NCBI GenBank assembly: GCA_022791455.1
Contig: JAAVZC010000003.1
Location: 171,485 to 235,484, forward strand
DNA from: Eggerthellaceae bacterium
GTDB lineage: Bacteria; Actinomycetota; Coriobacteriia; Coriobacteriales; Eggerthellaceae
Reading direction: 5' to 3'
Length of the DNA: 64,000 nucleotides
Position 1 is the stretch's first letter, and the number at the start of each line of letters is the position of its first letter. Positions 39,485-49,183 of the stretch are shown here, one piece after another. The notes below the pieces were generated by a model. It was not told the DNA's origin and ran no database searches. It worked only from the letters and a program-made list of their open reading frames with translations. Made by a program: the position numbers and the translations under genes.

Positions 39485-40633
39485 TTAGCGCTGGCGCTTC
39501 AGGAAGTCGGGGATGTAGTCCTCGTCGGAGAAGCGAGGGGCAGAAGTGGAGGCGGTGGTGGTGGAGCTGTAGTTGGAAGTAGTGGACGTGCTCACCGTAG
39601 AAACTGCGGCCGGCTCTGCCGTAGAGGCGAACAGGTCCTTGCGGGGGCTGAAATCGAAGGAAGACTGGGAGGCGTTGTTGTTAGCCTTGAAGCCCGTGGC
39701 GATGACGGTGATGCGCACCGCGTCCTTCATGCCCTCGTCGATGATCTGGCCGTAGATGATGTTGGCGTTCTCGTCGGCGCAAGACTCTACCGTGCGGGCC
39801 GCCTCGGATACCTCGGTCAGGGTGAGGTCGGGGCCGCCGGCAATGGAGAACAGCACGCGAGAGGCGCCCTGGATGGAAGACTCCAGAAGGTTGGAGTTGG
39901 TAGCCTGCTGTGCAGCGTCGAGGGCACGGTTCTCGCCGGTGGAGATGCCGATGCCCATCATGGCGGTGCCGGCGTCCTTCATAACCGAGCGGATATCGGC
40001 GAAGTCCAAGTTGATGAGGCCGGGGATGGTGATGAGGTCGGTCACGCCCTGGATGCCCTGGCGCAGGGTGTCGTCGGCAATGCGGAAGGCGTCGATCATA
40101 GAGGTCTTCTTGTCGACGATCTCCAGCAGGCGATCGTTCGGGATGATGATGAGGGTGTCAACCTTCTGAGCCAGAAGATCGATGCCCTGATCCGCCTGGT
40201 TGCGGCGCACGCGGCCCTCGAAGGAGAAGGGCTTGGTGACGATGCCCACCGTCAGCGCGCCGATTTCCTCGCGGGCGATCTCGGCCACGATAGGGGCAGC
40301 GCCCGTGCCGGTACCGCCGCCCTCGCCGGCGGTGACAAACACCATGTCCGCCTCGGCCAGGGCCTCGCGAATCTCGTTGCGGCTCTCTTCGGCCGCCTGG
40401 CAGCCCACCTCGGGGTTGGCGCCGGCGCCCAGGCCGCGGGTCAACTCTTCGCCGATGTGGATGGTCTTGTCGGCGTCAGACATAAGAAGTGCTTGACGAT
40501 CGGTATTGATGGCGATGAACTCAACGCCGCGCACGCCGGCTTCTACCATACGGTTCACGGCATTGGTGCCGCCTCCGCCGACTCCGACGACCTTGATGAC
40601 CGCCAAATGATCCGCACCCATGTTGTTTGGCAT
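39485..40633 (-). CDS. ftsZ: Cell division GTPase FtsZ
   Basis: FtsZ polymerises into the division ring. The 382-residue protein has the nucleotide-binding [15 protein letters not shown], the tubulin signature [12 protein letters not shown], the T7 loop [11 protein letters not shown] and the C-terminal partner-binding peptide DYIPDFLKR after a Ser/Thr-rich linker of about 50 residues. The frame is open to 40645 with a GTG, but the ATG at 40633 has GGAGGAA correctly spaced upstream. The 155-base gap before ftsZ holds its own promoter, so ftsZ can be expressed independently of the rest of the cluster. Confidence 0.97.
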   Translation of the reverse strand: MPNNMGADHLAVIKVVGVGGGGTNAVNRMVEAGVRGVEFIAINTDRQALLMSDADKTIHIGEELTRGLGAGANPEVGCQAAEESRNEIREALAEADMVFVTAGEGGGTGTGAAPIVAEIAREEIGALTVGIVTKPFSFEGRVRRNQADQGIDLLAQKVDTLIIIPNDRLLEIVDKKTSMIDAFRIADDTLRQGIQGVTDLITIPGLINLDFADIRSVMKDAGTAMMGIGISTGENRALDAAQQATNSNLLESSIQGASRVLFSIAGGPDLTLTEVSEAARTVESCADENANIIYGQIIDEGMKDAVRITVIATGFKANNNASQSSFDFSPRKDLFASTAEPAAVSTVSTSTTSNYSSTTTASTSAPRFSDEDYIPDFLKRQR

Positions 40634-40728
40634 TTCTTCCTCCACACCTGTTGCGTTTTACTGCTGCGTTTTTCGAAATAGTACTTCCTTGGCAGATGCC
40701 CTCGCGGACATTGCCCACATGAGGATGC

Positions 40729-40756
40729 ATTTTACAAGAACTAGCCCTTCATTCAA
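40729..40756 (-). promoter_or_regulatory. Internal promoter of ftsZ
   Basis: On the minus strand TTGAAT (40756-40751) and TAAAAT (40734-40729) are separated by 16 bases in the only sizeable gap inside the cluster, about 90 bases upstream of the ftsZ start. Confidence 0.6.
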
Positions 40757-40800
40757 CTCAAAAGAGCAATATTTAGCGTCTTGACGACACAAAACGCAGC

Positions 40801-41922
40801 TTACACGGCACGCCAGGTGGGCTTGTTCACGACGCGCACGTTGATATAGGCCACTTTGTCGGGGTTCTGCTCCATGATCTGCAGGCACACCCGTTCCTTC
40901 TCGCGGATGTCCTCCGCCTTGCCGAAGGCTATTTCAATGCCGTTGCTCAAGGTGAGCAGGGTAGATTCCGCGTCCGTTGCCTGCACCTTCACAATGGCGT
41001 CCGCCAAATCGGTAGTGAGGCCGTTCAGGATGGAGAGGGCATTTTCCACGTTCTCGTCGGTGCAGACAGAGCCGATTTCCGGCATAAGGCCGAAGGGCAC
41101 ACCAGTGATGGTGAGCACCGATTCGGCGTCCTCGTAGATCTGCGGACTGATGGAAGCTCCCAGCTCAGAGTCCTTTTCCGGAATGGGCATGAGCCACACG
41201 CCGTCCGAGGCGATGGCCCAGGGCTGAACCGCCTTCGCATCGGAGGTGAGTACCTCAACCACGGCGGCAATGTCGCGCTCGGTGATGTCGATGGCAAGCG
41301 TGTGGGGGAACACCCGCCGCACGGTGGCGGTCTCTACCCAGGCGTCCCGCTCCAGCGAACGGGAGATGCTGCCGGCATCGACGCTGAGCAGCGTGGCGCC
41401 GGCCGGCACGTTTACAAGCGCCTCGATTTCGGCATCGGTGAGGTGGGTGGAGCCATTCACCTGCACATCGTCAATCTGGAGAATGGGCGAGAAGAACAAG
41501 ATGAGCCCCAGTGCCAGCACCGCCACGGCCCCTACCACCACGGCAGCCAGGCGAGTCATAGATCGCCGCGCCCGCTCTTGGGCGCGCCGCTGGCGATCGC
41601 TCTGGCGGATGTCTCCAATGGAGCGGGAGGTTACCTGCGGACGGTAGACGTTGGGGGAAGAGGAGCCGCTGCGGCCGGCCTGGGGCGCGCTTTTGCGCGC
41701 CGTCGACGAGGAACGCGCAGCGGAAGAGCGGACAGAAGATGAGCGCGCCGAAGACGCGCGGCCCGTCGAACGGGACGAAGACGCGCGAGGTGCCGTAGCC
41801 CCCGCGCGGTTCGAAGCCGGCCGCTTCGCGCCGCTGCGGGCAGATGCCGGACGGGCAGCGCCCGAGCGGGCCGCCGGCTTAGAAGCCGAGGAAGCGGACT
41901 TCCGGCGCGAGCTGGATGCCAT
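40801..41922 (-). CDS. ftsQ: Cell division protein FtsQ/DivIB
   Basis: The 373-residue bitopic protein has a long basic, Ser/Ala/Arg-rich cytoplasmic N-terminus (residues 1-115), one membrane helix (RLAAVVVGAVAVLALGLILFF, in part, about 124-145), a POTRA domain (IDDVQVNGSTHLTDAEIEAL) and a FtsQ/DivIB C-terminal domain. It scaffolds the FtsL-FtsI-FtsW divisome complex. The ATG has GAGGGAG upstream and the gene overlaps the end of murB by 44 bases, a long overlap for this cluster. The cytoplasmic extension is much longer than in E. coli FtsQ. Confidence 0.92.
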   Translation of the reverse strand: MASSSRRKSASSASKPAARSGAARPASARSGAKRPASNRAGATAPRASSSRSTGRASSARSSSVRSSAARSSSTARKSAPQAGRSGSSSPNVYRPQVTSRSIGDIRQSDRQRRAQERARRSMTRLAAVVVGAVAVLALGLILFFSPILQIDDVQVNGSTHLTDAEIEALVNVPAGATLLSVDAGSISRSLERDAWVETATVRRVFPHTLAIDITERDIAAVVEVLTSDAKAVQPWAIASDGVWLMPIPEKDSELGASISPQIYEDAESVLTITGVPFGLMPEIGSVCTDENVENALSILNGLTTDLADAIVKVQATDAESTLLTLSNGIEIAFGKAEDIREKERVCLQIMEQNPDKVAYINVRVVNKPTWRAV

Positions 41923-42793
41923 GGGTCTCCCTCACCTTCTGCTGAATCTCCTGCATGAGGCCGGCCATGTCCTCGGCCGTCGCCTCTCCGTTATTGACGA
42001 TGAAATTGGCATGCATCGATGATACTTGCGCGCCGCCGCGGCTGGCGCCCTTCAGGCCGCAGGCCTCGATGAGGGCCGCCGCCGTTGCGCCTTCCGGGTT
42101 CTTGAACACGCTACCGCAGGACTTCTGGCCAAGCGGCTGGCTCTGCTGACGTTTCGCCAGAGCCGCCTCCATCTTCCCGCGAATATAGAAAGGGTCGCAC
42201 TGGGCCGCTTGCAGCTCGCACTCCACCACCACTCCGGGCACCGAAGACGTGCGGTATCCCCAGGTAATGGCGCTGCCAGGAATCTTCTGCAAGTGCCCCT
42301 CGCCGTCCATGACGGTAACGGAGCGCACCGCCGAGCCCATCCACTCATCGCGCGTGCCGGCGTTCATGGCCACGGCGCCGCCGATGGTGCCCGGCGTTCC
42401 CACGGCGAACTCGAGCCCCTGCCAATTGCGGCGGAAGGTCTCCTGCACCACAGCCGAGAGCAGCGCGCCGCCGCCGGCCACGATGGAACAGTCCTCTTCG
42501 TTCACCTGGATGGCGCGGAAGTCGCGCCCCAGGCTGATGACCACGCCGTCGAAGCCCGCATCGGCCACGAGCAAATTGGAGCCGCGCCCCACCACCGTCC
42601 AGGGGATGGACTCGCCCACGCACAGGGCCACGATTGAGGAGAGGGCAGACACCGAACCCACCCGCACGAAGAAGCGGGCGGGGCCGCCGACGCGCAGCGT
42701 GGTATGACGGGCCATGGGCTCGTTGGGGTACACGTCCGCATCAAGACGGTCGTCCACCAGAAGGGATTGCAAAGGGGAAGCGTGACGGGCCAC
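41879..42793 (-). CDS. murB: UDP-N-acetylenolpyruvoylglucosamine reductase MurB
   Basis: MurB reduces the enolpyruvyl ether to UDP-MurNAc with NADPH and FAD. The protein (304 residues from GTG 42793) has the FAD-binding VVGRGSNLLVADAGFDG, GTPGTIGGAVAMNAGT, the catalytic Ser in CGSVFKNPEG and the catalytic Glu in APEVRFLG. I prefer the GTG at 42793 to the TTG at 42799 because AGGAG then has a six-base spacing; the AGGAG overlaps the murC stop. The last 44 bases overlap ftsQ. Confidence 0.95.
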   Translation of the reverse strand: MARHASPLQSLLVDDRLDADVYPNEPMARHTTLRVGGPARFFVRVGSVSALSSIVALCVGESIPWTVVGRGSNLLVADAGFDGVVISLGRDFRAIQVNEEDCSIVAGGGALLSAVVQETFRRNWQGLEFAVGTPGTIGGAVAMNAGTRDEWMGSAVRSVTVMDGEGHLQKIPGSAITWGYRTSSVPGVVVECELQAAQCDPFYIRGKMEAALAKRQQSQPLGQKSCGSVFKNPEGATAAALIEACGLKGASRGGAQVSSMHANFIVNNGEATAEDMAGLMQEIQQKVRETHGIQLAPEVRFLGF

Positions 42794-42802
42794 AGACAAC
42801 TC

Positions 42803-44194
42803 CTAGAGGGACAGCTCTTCGACGATCTGGGGGCCGATGGCGTTCACATCGCCCGCGCCCATGGTGATGACCAGATCCCCCGCCTGGGCCACTTCGCGCA
42901 TGGCCGGCACCACGTCGATACGACGGGGCACGTAGCGGGCGTTCTCATAGCCGTGGCCGGTGATGACGTCCATGAACGTCTTGCCGTTCACGCCCGGCAC
43001 CGGGGCCTCGCCGGCGGGGTACACGTCCATGAAGGTGACGGTATCCGCCGCATCGAAAGCCGCTCCGAACTCGTCTTTCAGCACCTCGGTGAACAGGGGG
43101 GCGCGCGAATAGCGGTGCGGCTGGAACAGCACGTGAACGCGCTTGAAGTCCAGCGCCTTCGCCGCCTCGATGGTAGCGCGAATCTCGGTGGGGTGATGGG
43201 CGTAGTCGTCCACAACGGTCACGCCGGCCGCTTCTCCCACCAAATCGAACCGCCGGCGCACCCCAGCGAACTCCGCGAGCTTCGCGGCCGCGGCGTCCAC
43301 GTCCACGCCGAGGGCCCACAGAAGGGTGAGCACAGAAGCGGCATTGGCCACGTTGTGGCGGCCGGGGTTCTGCTTCACGCTCCCCTCCACCAGTTGTCCG
43401 TTGGGGAGTCGCAGCGAGAAGCGCGAGCCCACCCCCTTCTGCTCGTAGCGCTCGATGCGGGCATCGCTTTCAGGCGAAAACCCGTAGGTGATCACGTTCT
43501 TGCCCGTGGATCGGGCCGTTTCCACCAGCGCCTCGTCATCGGCGCACACCACCACGGGCCCCTCGTCGGGCACGGACGCAATGAACTCGCGAAACTTGCG
43601 GTAGATCTCATCCAGACCGCTGTAGTGGTCCAGGTGGTCCGCCTCGATGTTGGTGACGATCACCGCCGCCGGGGACAGGTAGGTGAAGGATTTGTCGCTC
43701 TCGTCGGCCTCCACCACGTAGTACTGGCCGGAGCCGCTGTGGGCATTGGTGGCCCAGCTGCGCACAATGCCGCCGACCAAGAACGTGGGCGACATCCCCA
43801 GCGCATCGAGCGTCTGGGCGAGCATCGAAGAGGTAGTGGTCTTGCCGTGGGTGCCCGCCACCGCCAAGGTATCGAGCCCCTCCCCCAGCTTCGCGAGCAT
43901 CTGAGCCCGGTGAACGATGGGAAGGCCGCGGCGCTTCGCCTCTTGCAGCTCGGGATTGTTGTCCAGAATGGCGGTAGAAACCACAATGGTGGCGTCGCTG
44001 GTGGGAATGTTCTGGGCCTTCTGCCCGATGAACACGCCCACGCCCGCCTCTTCCAGCTGCTGGGTGTAGCGGCTTTCCCGCAGATCGGATCCGGTTACCT
44101 CATACCCCTGGTCCTTCGCCACCCGCGCGATGCCGCTCATGCCTACGCCGCCCACCCCTATGAAGTGGAGCGCGCCCTTCTCATTTGATTCCAT
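42803..44194 (-). CDS. murC: UDP-N-acetylmuramate--L-alanine ligase
   Basis: MurC adds the first amino acid, L-Ala, to UDP-MurNAc. The 463-residue protein starts MESNEKGALHFIGVGGVGMS (UDP-binding Rossmann), has the ATP loop VAGTHGKTTTSSMLA, the carbamoylated-Lys/Mg region EADESDKSF with NIEADHLDHY, and a C-terminal ligase domain (VVDDYAHHPTEI, FQPHRYSR). The frame is open to 44317, but only the ATG at 44194 gives the family N-terminus. It lies between murG and murB in the transcript. Confidence 0.96.
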   Translation of the reverse strand: MESNEKGALHFIGVGGVGMSGIARVAKDQGYEVTGSDLRESRYTQQLEEAGVGVFIGQKAQNIPTSDATIVVSTAILDNNPELQEAKRRGLPIVHRAQMLAKLGEGLDTLAVAGTHGKTTTSSMLAQTLDALGMSPTFLVGGIVRSWATNAHSGSGQYYVVEADESDKSFTYLSPAAVIVTNIEADHLDHYSGLDEIYRKFREFIASVPDEGPVVVCADDEALVETARSTGKNVITYGFSPESDARIERYEQKGVGSRFSLRLPNGQLVEGSVKQNPGRHNVANAASVLTLLWALGVDVDAAAAKLAEFAGVRRRFDLVGEAAGVTVVDDYAHHPTEIRATIEAAKALDFKRVHVLFQPHRYSRAPLFTEVLKDEFGAAFDAADTVTFMDVYPAGEAPVPGVNGKTFMDVITGHGYENARYVPRRIDVVPAMREVAQAGDLVITMGAGDVNAIGPQIVEELSL

Positions 44195-44267
44195 AAACGC
44201 CACACCTTTTCGCTCGTCGCAGTGCGCCTCTAAAATTCGTACCGAATTGGCTATTGTACTCGATCGG

Positions 44268-45365
44268 CTAGCCCCGTGCGGCTTCCTCCACAACATCGGC
44301 CAAGCTGCGCGCCGCATTCACCGTCGGCTGGCGAAGCGCCGCCTCGTGCATCTGGCGCCGCAGCTGCTCGTCGTCGATCAACCGCGCCAGCTTTTCTGCG
44401 AACAGGTCCGAGGACAGCTCCGCATCGGCAATCCAGTCGGCGCAACCCGCTTCCACGTACGAGCGGGCATTCTTCGTCTGATGATCCTCGGTGGCATAGG
44501 GGAACGGCACCAGCAGCGCCGGAATGGCCAGCGCCGAGATCTCTGCAAGGGAGGTAGCACCCGCGCGCGAGACGATGCAGTCGGCGGCGGCCAACGTCTC
44601 CCCCATCCGATCCTGATACCCCAGCACCTTCCAGCGCTTCCGCTCTTCCTCGGAAAGGGCAAGGGCCGCTTCCACCCGTTCCAGCTCTTTCGGGCCGGTA
44701 ATGTGCACGATGTACAGGTCGTCGCGGGAAAGCAGCTCCTCCTTCGCGGCAACGACCGCGTCGTTGATGGAGCGGGCCCCCAGGCTTCCGCCGAACACTA
44801 GCAGCATGCGGGCGTCGTCAGGCACCTCTAGCATGCGCCGACCCGCCTCGCGATCTGCTTCCACTACGCTGCCGCGCACGGGGTTGCCGGTCACCACCAC
44901 GCGGCCCGACCCCTTCACCTGACCAGCGCAGGCATCGTAGGTAAGGCAGGTGGCGGCGGCTTTTTTCGAAAGGAACTCATTGGCCATGCCCATGTGGGAG
45001 TTCTGCTCGTGCAGTACCACGGGAATTCCCCGCTGCTCGGCCGCCCGCGCCACGGGGATAGAGACGTAACCGCCGAAACCCACTACAACGTCCGGGTGCA
45101 CCTCGGCGAACCACTTCTTCGCCTTCGCCGTTGATTTCGCGATTTTGCTGACCCCCGTCACGAGCGTCGTGGGGTGGCGGCGGTTGAAGCCGCTCGCCTC
45201 GAACGCGGTGAACGGGATTCCCGCCTGCTTCACCAGCCGCGCCTCCACCCCGTGTGGCGTGCCCGCGAAGAGCACCTCGTGGCCGCGGCGTTGCAGTTCC
45301 TCCGCCAGCGCGAGCGCCGGGTTGATGTGGCCGGCAGTTCCGCCGCCCGAAAGCACGATGACCAT
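44268..45365 (-). CDS. murG: UDP-GlcNAc:lipid I N-acetylglucosaminyltransferase MurG
   Basis: MurG converts lipid I to lipid II at the inner membrane face. The 365-residue GT28 protein has the glycine-rich loop VLSGGGTAGHINPALAL, the second loop VFGGSLGARSINDAV, GFGGYVSIPVARAA with HEQNSHMG, and the donor-binding SRAGATSLAEISAL and PYATEDHQTKNA. Length is normal. It follows ftsW by 18 bases. Confidence 0.97.
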   Translation of the reverse strand: MVIVLSGGGTAGHINPALALAEELQRRGHEVLFAGTPHGVEARLVKQAGIPFTAFEASGFNRRHPTTLVTGVSKIAKSTAKAKKWFAEVHPDVVVGFGGYVSIPVARAAEQRGIPVVLHEQNSHMGMANEFLSKKAAATCLTYDACAGQVKGSGRVVVTGNPVRGSVVEADREAGRRMLEVPDDARMLLVFGGSLGARSINDAVVAAKEELLSRDDLYIVHITGPKELERVEAALALSEEERKRWKVLGYQDRMGETLAAADCIVSRAGATSLAEISALAIPALLVPFPYATEDHQTKNARSYVEAGCADWIADAELSSDLFAEKLARLIDDEQLRRQMHEAALRQPTVNAARSLADVVEEAARG

Positions 45366-45383
45366 GACAGGACCGCCTTTCCG

Positions 45384-46595
45384 CTATCTGCGCCCCCGGC
45401 TGCGCGCCGGAGCCTTGTTGCTTTTCACCACCCGCAAATTGTCGCGCCGCTGCTCGTAGACGGTGGTGACGCGAGTGCCCTGGGAAACGGACAGGATAAG
45501 CCCCACCAGCATGAACGACGCGATGACCGAAGAGCCGCCGCTAGAGATAAAGGGCAGCGGCTTGCCCGTGGTGGGCAGCGCGCCGATGGCGCTTCCCATG
45601 TTCAGGAACGCCTGGCCCACCAGCATTACCGTGGCAGAGCCGGCGATCATGGCCCCCAGGTCATCCGGGGCGTTCTCGGCAATGCGCATGCCCGCCAGCA
45701 AAAGGCCCAGGAACAGGGCCACCACCACAAGGCCCCCTACAAGCCCCAGCTCCTCGATGATGATGGAGTAGATGAAGTCCGATTCAGAGGCGAACAGGTA
45801 CTGGTACTTCTCATGGGAATAACCCAAGCCGCGCCCGAACAGGCCGCCGGTGACGATGGAGATGTAGGAACGGGTCATCTGATAACCGGTGCCCAGACCG
45901 TCCTCGCCGTCGTTGAAGGGGTCCACAAACACCAGGCGGTCGGAGCGGTAGCCGCTGAAGACCACGGCAGCTACGCCGAAGGCCACAAGCCCGCCCACAA
46001 GGGCGGCCACCACCCACCCGCGAACGCCGCCAAACCACAGCACTGCCACAATGGCCACCGCGAGCACCGCCGTGGTGCCCAGGTCGGACTGGGTGAGGAA
46101 CAGAAACATCATGGGCACAAGCACTGCCAGCACGAAGGCGGTGATGGTGGCGCGCGGATCGAAGGCGCCGGAGTTGTACATGTAATAAATGTAGATGGCC
46201 GTCAGCAGCAGACCGATTTTGGCGAACTCGGAGGGCTGTAGGCCCACAGATTTGGTCAAATAGAGCCAGCGCTTCGCGCCGTTGAGTTCGGTTCCGAAAA
46301 CCGACGTGGCCACCAGCAGCGCGACCGATACGCCCCAGATAATCCACACGAACCGCGAGGCCCAGATGTGATAGGGCATCGCCTTCCAAATCACCACGCC
46401 GGCGGCAATGCCCACAACGGCGTAGAGCGCCTGCATCGCCACATCGCGGAACATACTGCGGCCGGAGGACACGGCGTCGATGGACGCCGCCGAGTACACC
46501 ATGACCAGGCCAAAGAGCACAAGGCCCAGCACGCACACCAAAAGCAGGATGCGCGGGCCCTGGACGATGGAGGGGTTTTGGGAACGCTGCGCCAC
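45384..46595 (-). CDS. ftsW: Septal peptidoglycan glycosyltransferase FtsW (SEDS family)
   Basis: FtsW polymerises lipid II at the septum together with FtsI. The 403-residue SEDS protein has about ten helices and the motifs GAKRWLYL, LQPSEFAKIG, LTQSDLGTTAVL, TGYQMTRSYISI, GRGLGYSHEKYQYL and the C-terminal PLPFISSGGSSVIAS. The start is GTG with GGAG upstream, four bases after the murD stop. Its place inside the cluster supports FtsW rather than RodA. Confidence 0.95.
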   Translation of the reverse strand: MAQRSQNPSIVQGPRILLLVCVLGLVLFGLVMVYSAASIDAVSSGRSMFRDVAMQALYAVVGIAAGVVIWKAMPYHIWASRFVWIIWGVSVALLVATSVFGTELNGAKRWLYLTKSVGLQPSEFAKIGLLLTAIYIYYMYNSGAFDPRATITAFVLAVLVPMMFLFLTQSDLGTTAVLAVAIVAVLWFGGVRGWVVAALVGGLVAFGVAAVVFSGYRSDRLVFVDPFNDGEDGLGTGYQMTRSYISIVTGGLFGRGLGYSHEKYQYLFASESDFIYSIIIEELGLVGGLVVVALFLGLLLAGMRIAENAPDDLGAMIAGSATVMLVGQAFLNMGSAIGALPTTGKPLPFISSGGSSVIASFMLVGLILSVSQGTRVTTVYEQRRDNLRVVKSNKAPARSRGRR

Positions 46596-46598
46596 GGG

Positions 46599-48080
46599 CT
46601 ACTCCGCCTTTGCGGCGCGCTCGGCCACCAGCTGCTTGAACACGTCGCCGCGCTCCTCGAAGCAGGAGAATTCGTCGAAGGAGGCGCAGGCGGGCGAGAG
46701 CACCAGCACGTCTCCCGGTTGCGCCGCCGCAAGCCCGGCGTCGAGCGCCGCTTCCATCCCTGGCGCCTCGAGCACTTGAAGGCCGGGGGCTGCACCGGCA
46801 GCAAACGCCTCCAGGAAACGCTCCCGCGCTTCGCCGAAGCACACGACCGCCTTGGCATGGGCGTTGCACGCCTCCACAAGGGGCGTCAGATCGGTGCCTT
46901 TGTCGCGGCCACCCAAAAGGAAAATGGGACGACGAGGATCAAAGGCCCCGATGGCCGCCAGGGTGGCGTCCACGTTCGTGGCCTTGGAGTCGTTGAAGCA
47001 GGCCACGCCGGCAACCTCGCCCGCCGGCTCGATGCGATGGGCAAGCGCCTGGAAGCTTGCAAGCGCGGCCGACACCACAGACGGGTCCACCCCTATCGCC
47101 AGCGCCGCTGCAGCCGCCGCCAGGGCGTTCTCACGATTGTGGGCCCCTTCCAGCAGCAGATCCACCTGCGGGAGCAGAGAGTGCACCCGGCCGCCGAGGG
47201 CCACGGTCAAGCGCCCCTCGCCGTCGATGAAGGCGGCGTTCTCCGCGCCGCACACCTGCCGCATATCCTTATCGAGGCCGCCCTTTGCCCCGATGGGCAC
47301 GTAGGCAAACCCGCGCTCAGCGGCGGGCACGGCCTTAAGCTCGCGCACCTTCGCCCGCGTCTCGTCGTTCACCGCGCCAATGACCGCCACGGCGCCGGGG
47401 ACACGGCTCAGGTTCGCCAGCACCTTCCACTTCGCCTGGCCGTAGGCCTCGTGACTGCGATGCCAGGCCAGATGATCGGGGGTAATGTTGAGCACGATGG
47501 CAGCTTGGGGAGCGAAATCGACCGTAGAGGCCAGCTGGTAGGAAGATGTTTCCGCCACATAGTGGGTCCACTTCCTCGCAGCCACCGCCTGGATGCAGGT
47601 GTCGCCAATGTTGCCCACGGCGCAGGCGGCCAACCCCGCCTCCTGCAGGATGTGGGCCACAAGCGCGGTAGTAGTGGTCTTGCCATTGGTGCCGGTCACC
47701 GCCACCCACACAGAATCCGCCGCGCTCTCGCGCCAGGCGAACTCCACTTCGCTGATCACTTCTGCAGAGGCCTGCAGCGCGCTCTGATAGAAAGCGCCGA
47801 ACTGGGAAATGCCGGGGCTCGCGATGCACAGATCGTACTCCCCCGCCACCTCTTCGCTGTCGAACACGACGGCCGCTCCTTGGGGGCGCACCGCATCGGC
47901 CCAGGCCAGCGTCGCTTCCGTCGCCGTTCCGCCGTACACGCACAGCGCTTCGACGCGGCCTCCCACCAGCGGCAGAAGGTATTCGGCCACCGCTTGCCCG
48001 CTCTTTCCCAGTCCCAAAACAAGAACACGGCCCAACTGGGCCGGGGCGAGTTTCTTGTCTTCGAGCATTTCAATTCCCAT
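46599..48080 (-). CDS. murD: UDP-N-acetylmuramoylalanine--D-glutamate ligase
   Basis: MurD adds D-Glu to UDP-MurNAc-L-Ala. The protein (about 493 residues from the ATG at 48080) has an N-terminal Rossmann segment VLVLGLGKSGQAVAEYLL, the ATP loop VAVTGTNGKTTTTALVA, AETSSYQLAST, NITPDHLAWHRS and FNDSKATNVDATLAAI. The frame is open to 48104. An ATG at 48068 (MLEDKKLAP) is a second possible start because neither has a strong ribosome binding site. It is between mraY and ftsW. Confidence 0.95.
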   Translation of the reverse strand: MGIEMLEDKKLAPAQLGRVLVLGLGKSGQAVAEYLLPLVGGRVEALCVYGGTATEATLAWADAVRPQGAAVVFDSEEVAGEYDLCIASPGISQFGAFYQSALQASAEVISEVEFAWRESAADSVWVAVTGTNGKTTTTALVAHILQEAGLAACAVGNIGDTCIQAVAARKWTHYVAETSSYQLASTVDFAPQAAIVLNITPDHLAWHRSHEAYGQAKWKVLANLSRVPGAVAVIGAVNDETRAKVRELKAVPAAERGFAYVPIGAKGGLDKDMRQVCGAENAAFIDGEGRLTVALGGRVHSLLPQVDLLLEGAHNRENALAAAAAALAIGVDPSVVSAALASFQALAHRIEPAGEVAGVACFNDSKATNVDATLAAIGAFDPRRPIFLLGGRDKGTDLTPLVEACNAHAKAVVCFGEARERFLEAFAAGAAPGLQVLEAPGMEAALDAGLAAAQPGDVLVLSPACASFDEFSCFEERGDVFKQLVAERAAKAE

Positions 48081-48146
48081 AAAGCATTCGGCTTTCCGTC
48101 GCAAAGTTCGTCAATCAATTTGGTCGCGCGAGCGCGCCGGCATTCG

Positions 48147-49181
48147 CTACAGAGAGGAGGCGAAGTACAAGGCGAAGCCCACGGCCGCCAGCATGCCGGA
48201 CACAATCCAAAAGCGCACCACGACCTTCGTTTCGCTCCAGCCCTTCTTCTCGAAGTGATGGTGCAGCGGCGCCATGAGGAAGATGCGCTTGTGGGTGCGC
48301 TTGAAGTAGAACACCTGGATCATCACCGAGAGTGCTTCGGCCACGAATAGGCCGCCGATCACGAGCGACAGCACTTCTGTTTTCGTGAGCACCGCCAGGC
48401 CGCCGAACGCCATGCCGAGCGCAAGCGATCCGGTGTCGCCCATGAAGATGTCGGCCGGGTAGGAATTGAACCACAGAAAACCGACGCAGGCGCCGGCTAG
48501 CGCCGCGGAGAACACCGCCGGCTCCAGCACGCCGGAGCGGAAGGCGATGCCGGCCATGGCAATCATGACCACCATCACAGTGCCCGCCGCCAGGCCGTCC
48601 AGGCCGTCGGTCAAGTTCACGGCGTTGCACATGCCCACCATGAGGATATTCACGAAGAGCACGTAGAGCCACGGGATGGCGATGCCGCCGGCCACCGGGA
48701 TGACGGTAGTCAGAATACCCAGGTCAAACGTGTACACAAAGGGGATAGTCACCGTGGGGGCGATGCCAATGACATTCACTGCCACCAGAACGAAGATAGT
48801 TGCGATGGCGAATTGCCCGAGCAGCTTGGCGGAAGGAGTGAGCCCCAAAGAGCGCTCATGCATCACCTTCGAGGCGTCGTCCACCAGGCCCAGAAGGCCA
48901 GCCGCCACCGTTGCGCCCAAAAGCAGGAACATCTCCGGCGTGGGAACGCCCACCAGAAGCGTGCAGGCAATCACCGCCACCAGCATCACAACGCCGCCCA
49001 TCGTAGGCGTGCCCTGCTTCACCAGGTGGGTTTCCGGCCCGTCGTCGCGCACCTGCTGGCCAATTGCGCTGCGGCGCAGGAAGCGAATGAAGGCCGGCAT
49101 GAGGACCATCGTCAGCACCATGGTCACCACAACAGCAACGAACACGATAAACGTCGGGTAAGCGGCGTATTGTCCCAGCAT
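48147..49181 (-). CDS. mraY: Phospho-N-acetylmuramoyl-pentapeptide-transferase MraY
   Basis: MraY makes lipid I from UDP-MurNAc-pentapeptide and undecaprenyl phosphate. The 344-residue protein has ten helices and the family motifs TPTMGGVVML, LGLVDDASKV, CNAVNLTDGLDGLAAG, FMGDTGSLALG and APLHHHFEKKGW. It starts two bases after the murF stop. Confidence 0.97.
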   Translation of the reverse strand: MLGQYAAYPTFIVFVAVVVTMVLTMVLMPAFIRFLRRSAIGQQVRDDGPETHLVKQGTPTMGGVVMLVAVIACTLLVGVPTPEMFLLLGATVAAGLLGLVDDASKVMHERSLGLTPSAKLLGQFAIATIFVLVAVNVIGIAPTVTIPFVYTFDLGILTTVIPVAGGIAIPWLYVLFVNILMVGMCNAVNLTDGLDGLAAGTVMVVMIAMAGIAFRSGVLEPAVFSAALAGACVGFLWFNSYPADIFMGDTGSLALGMAFGGLAVLTKTEVLSLVIGGLFVAEALSVMIQVFYFKRTHKRIFLMAPLHHHFEKKGWSETKVVVRFWIVSGMLAAVGFALYFASSL

Positions 49182-49183
49182 CT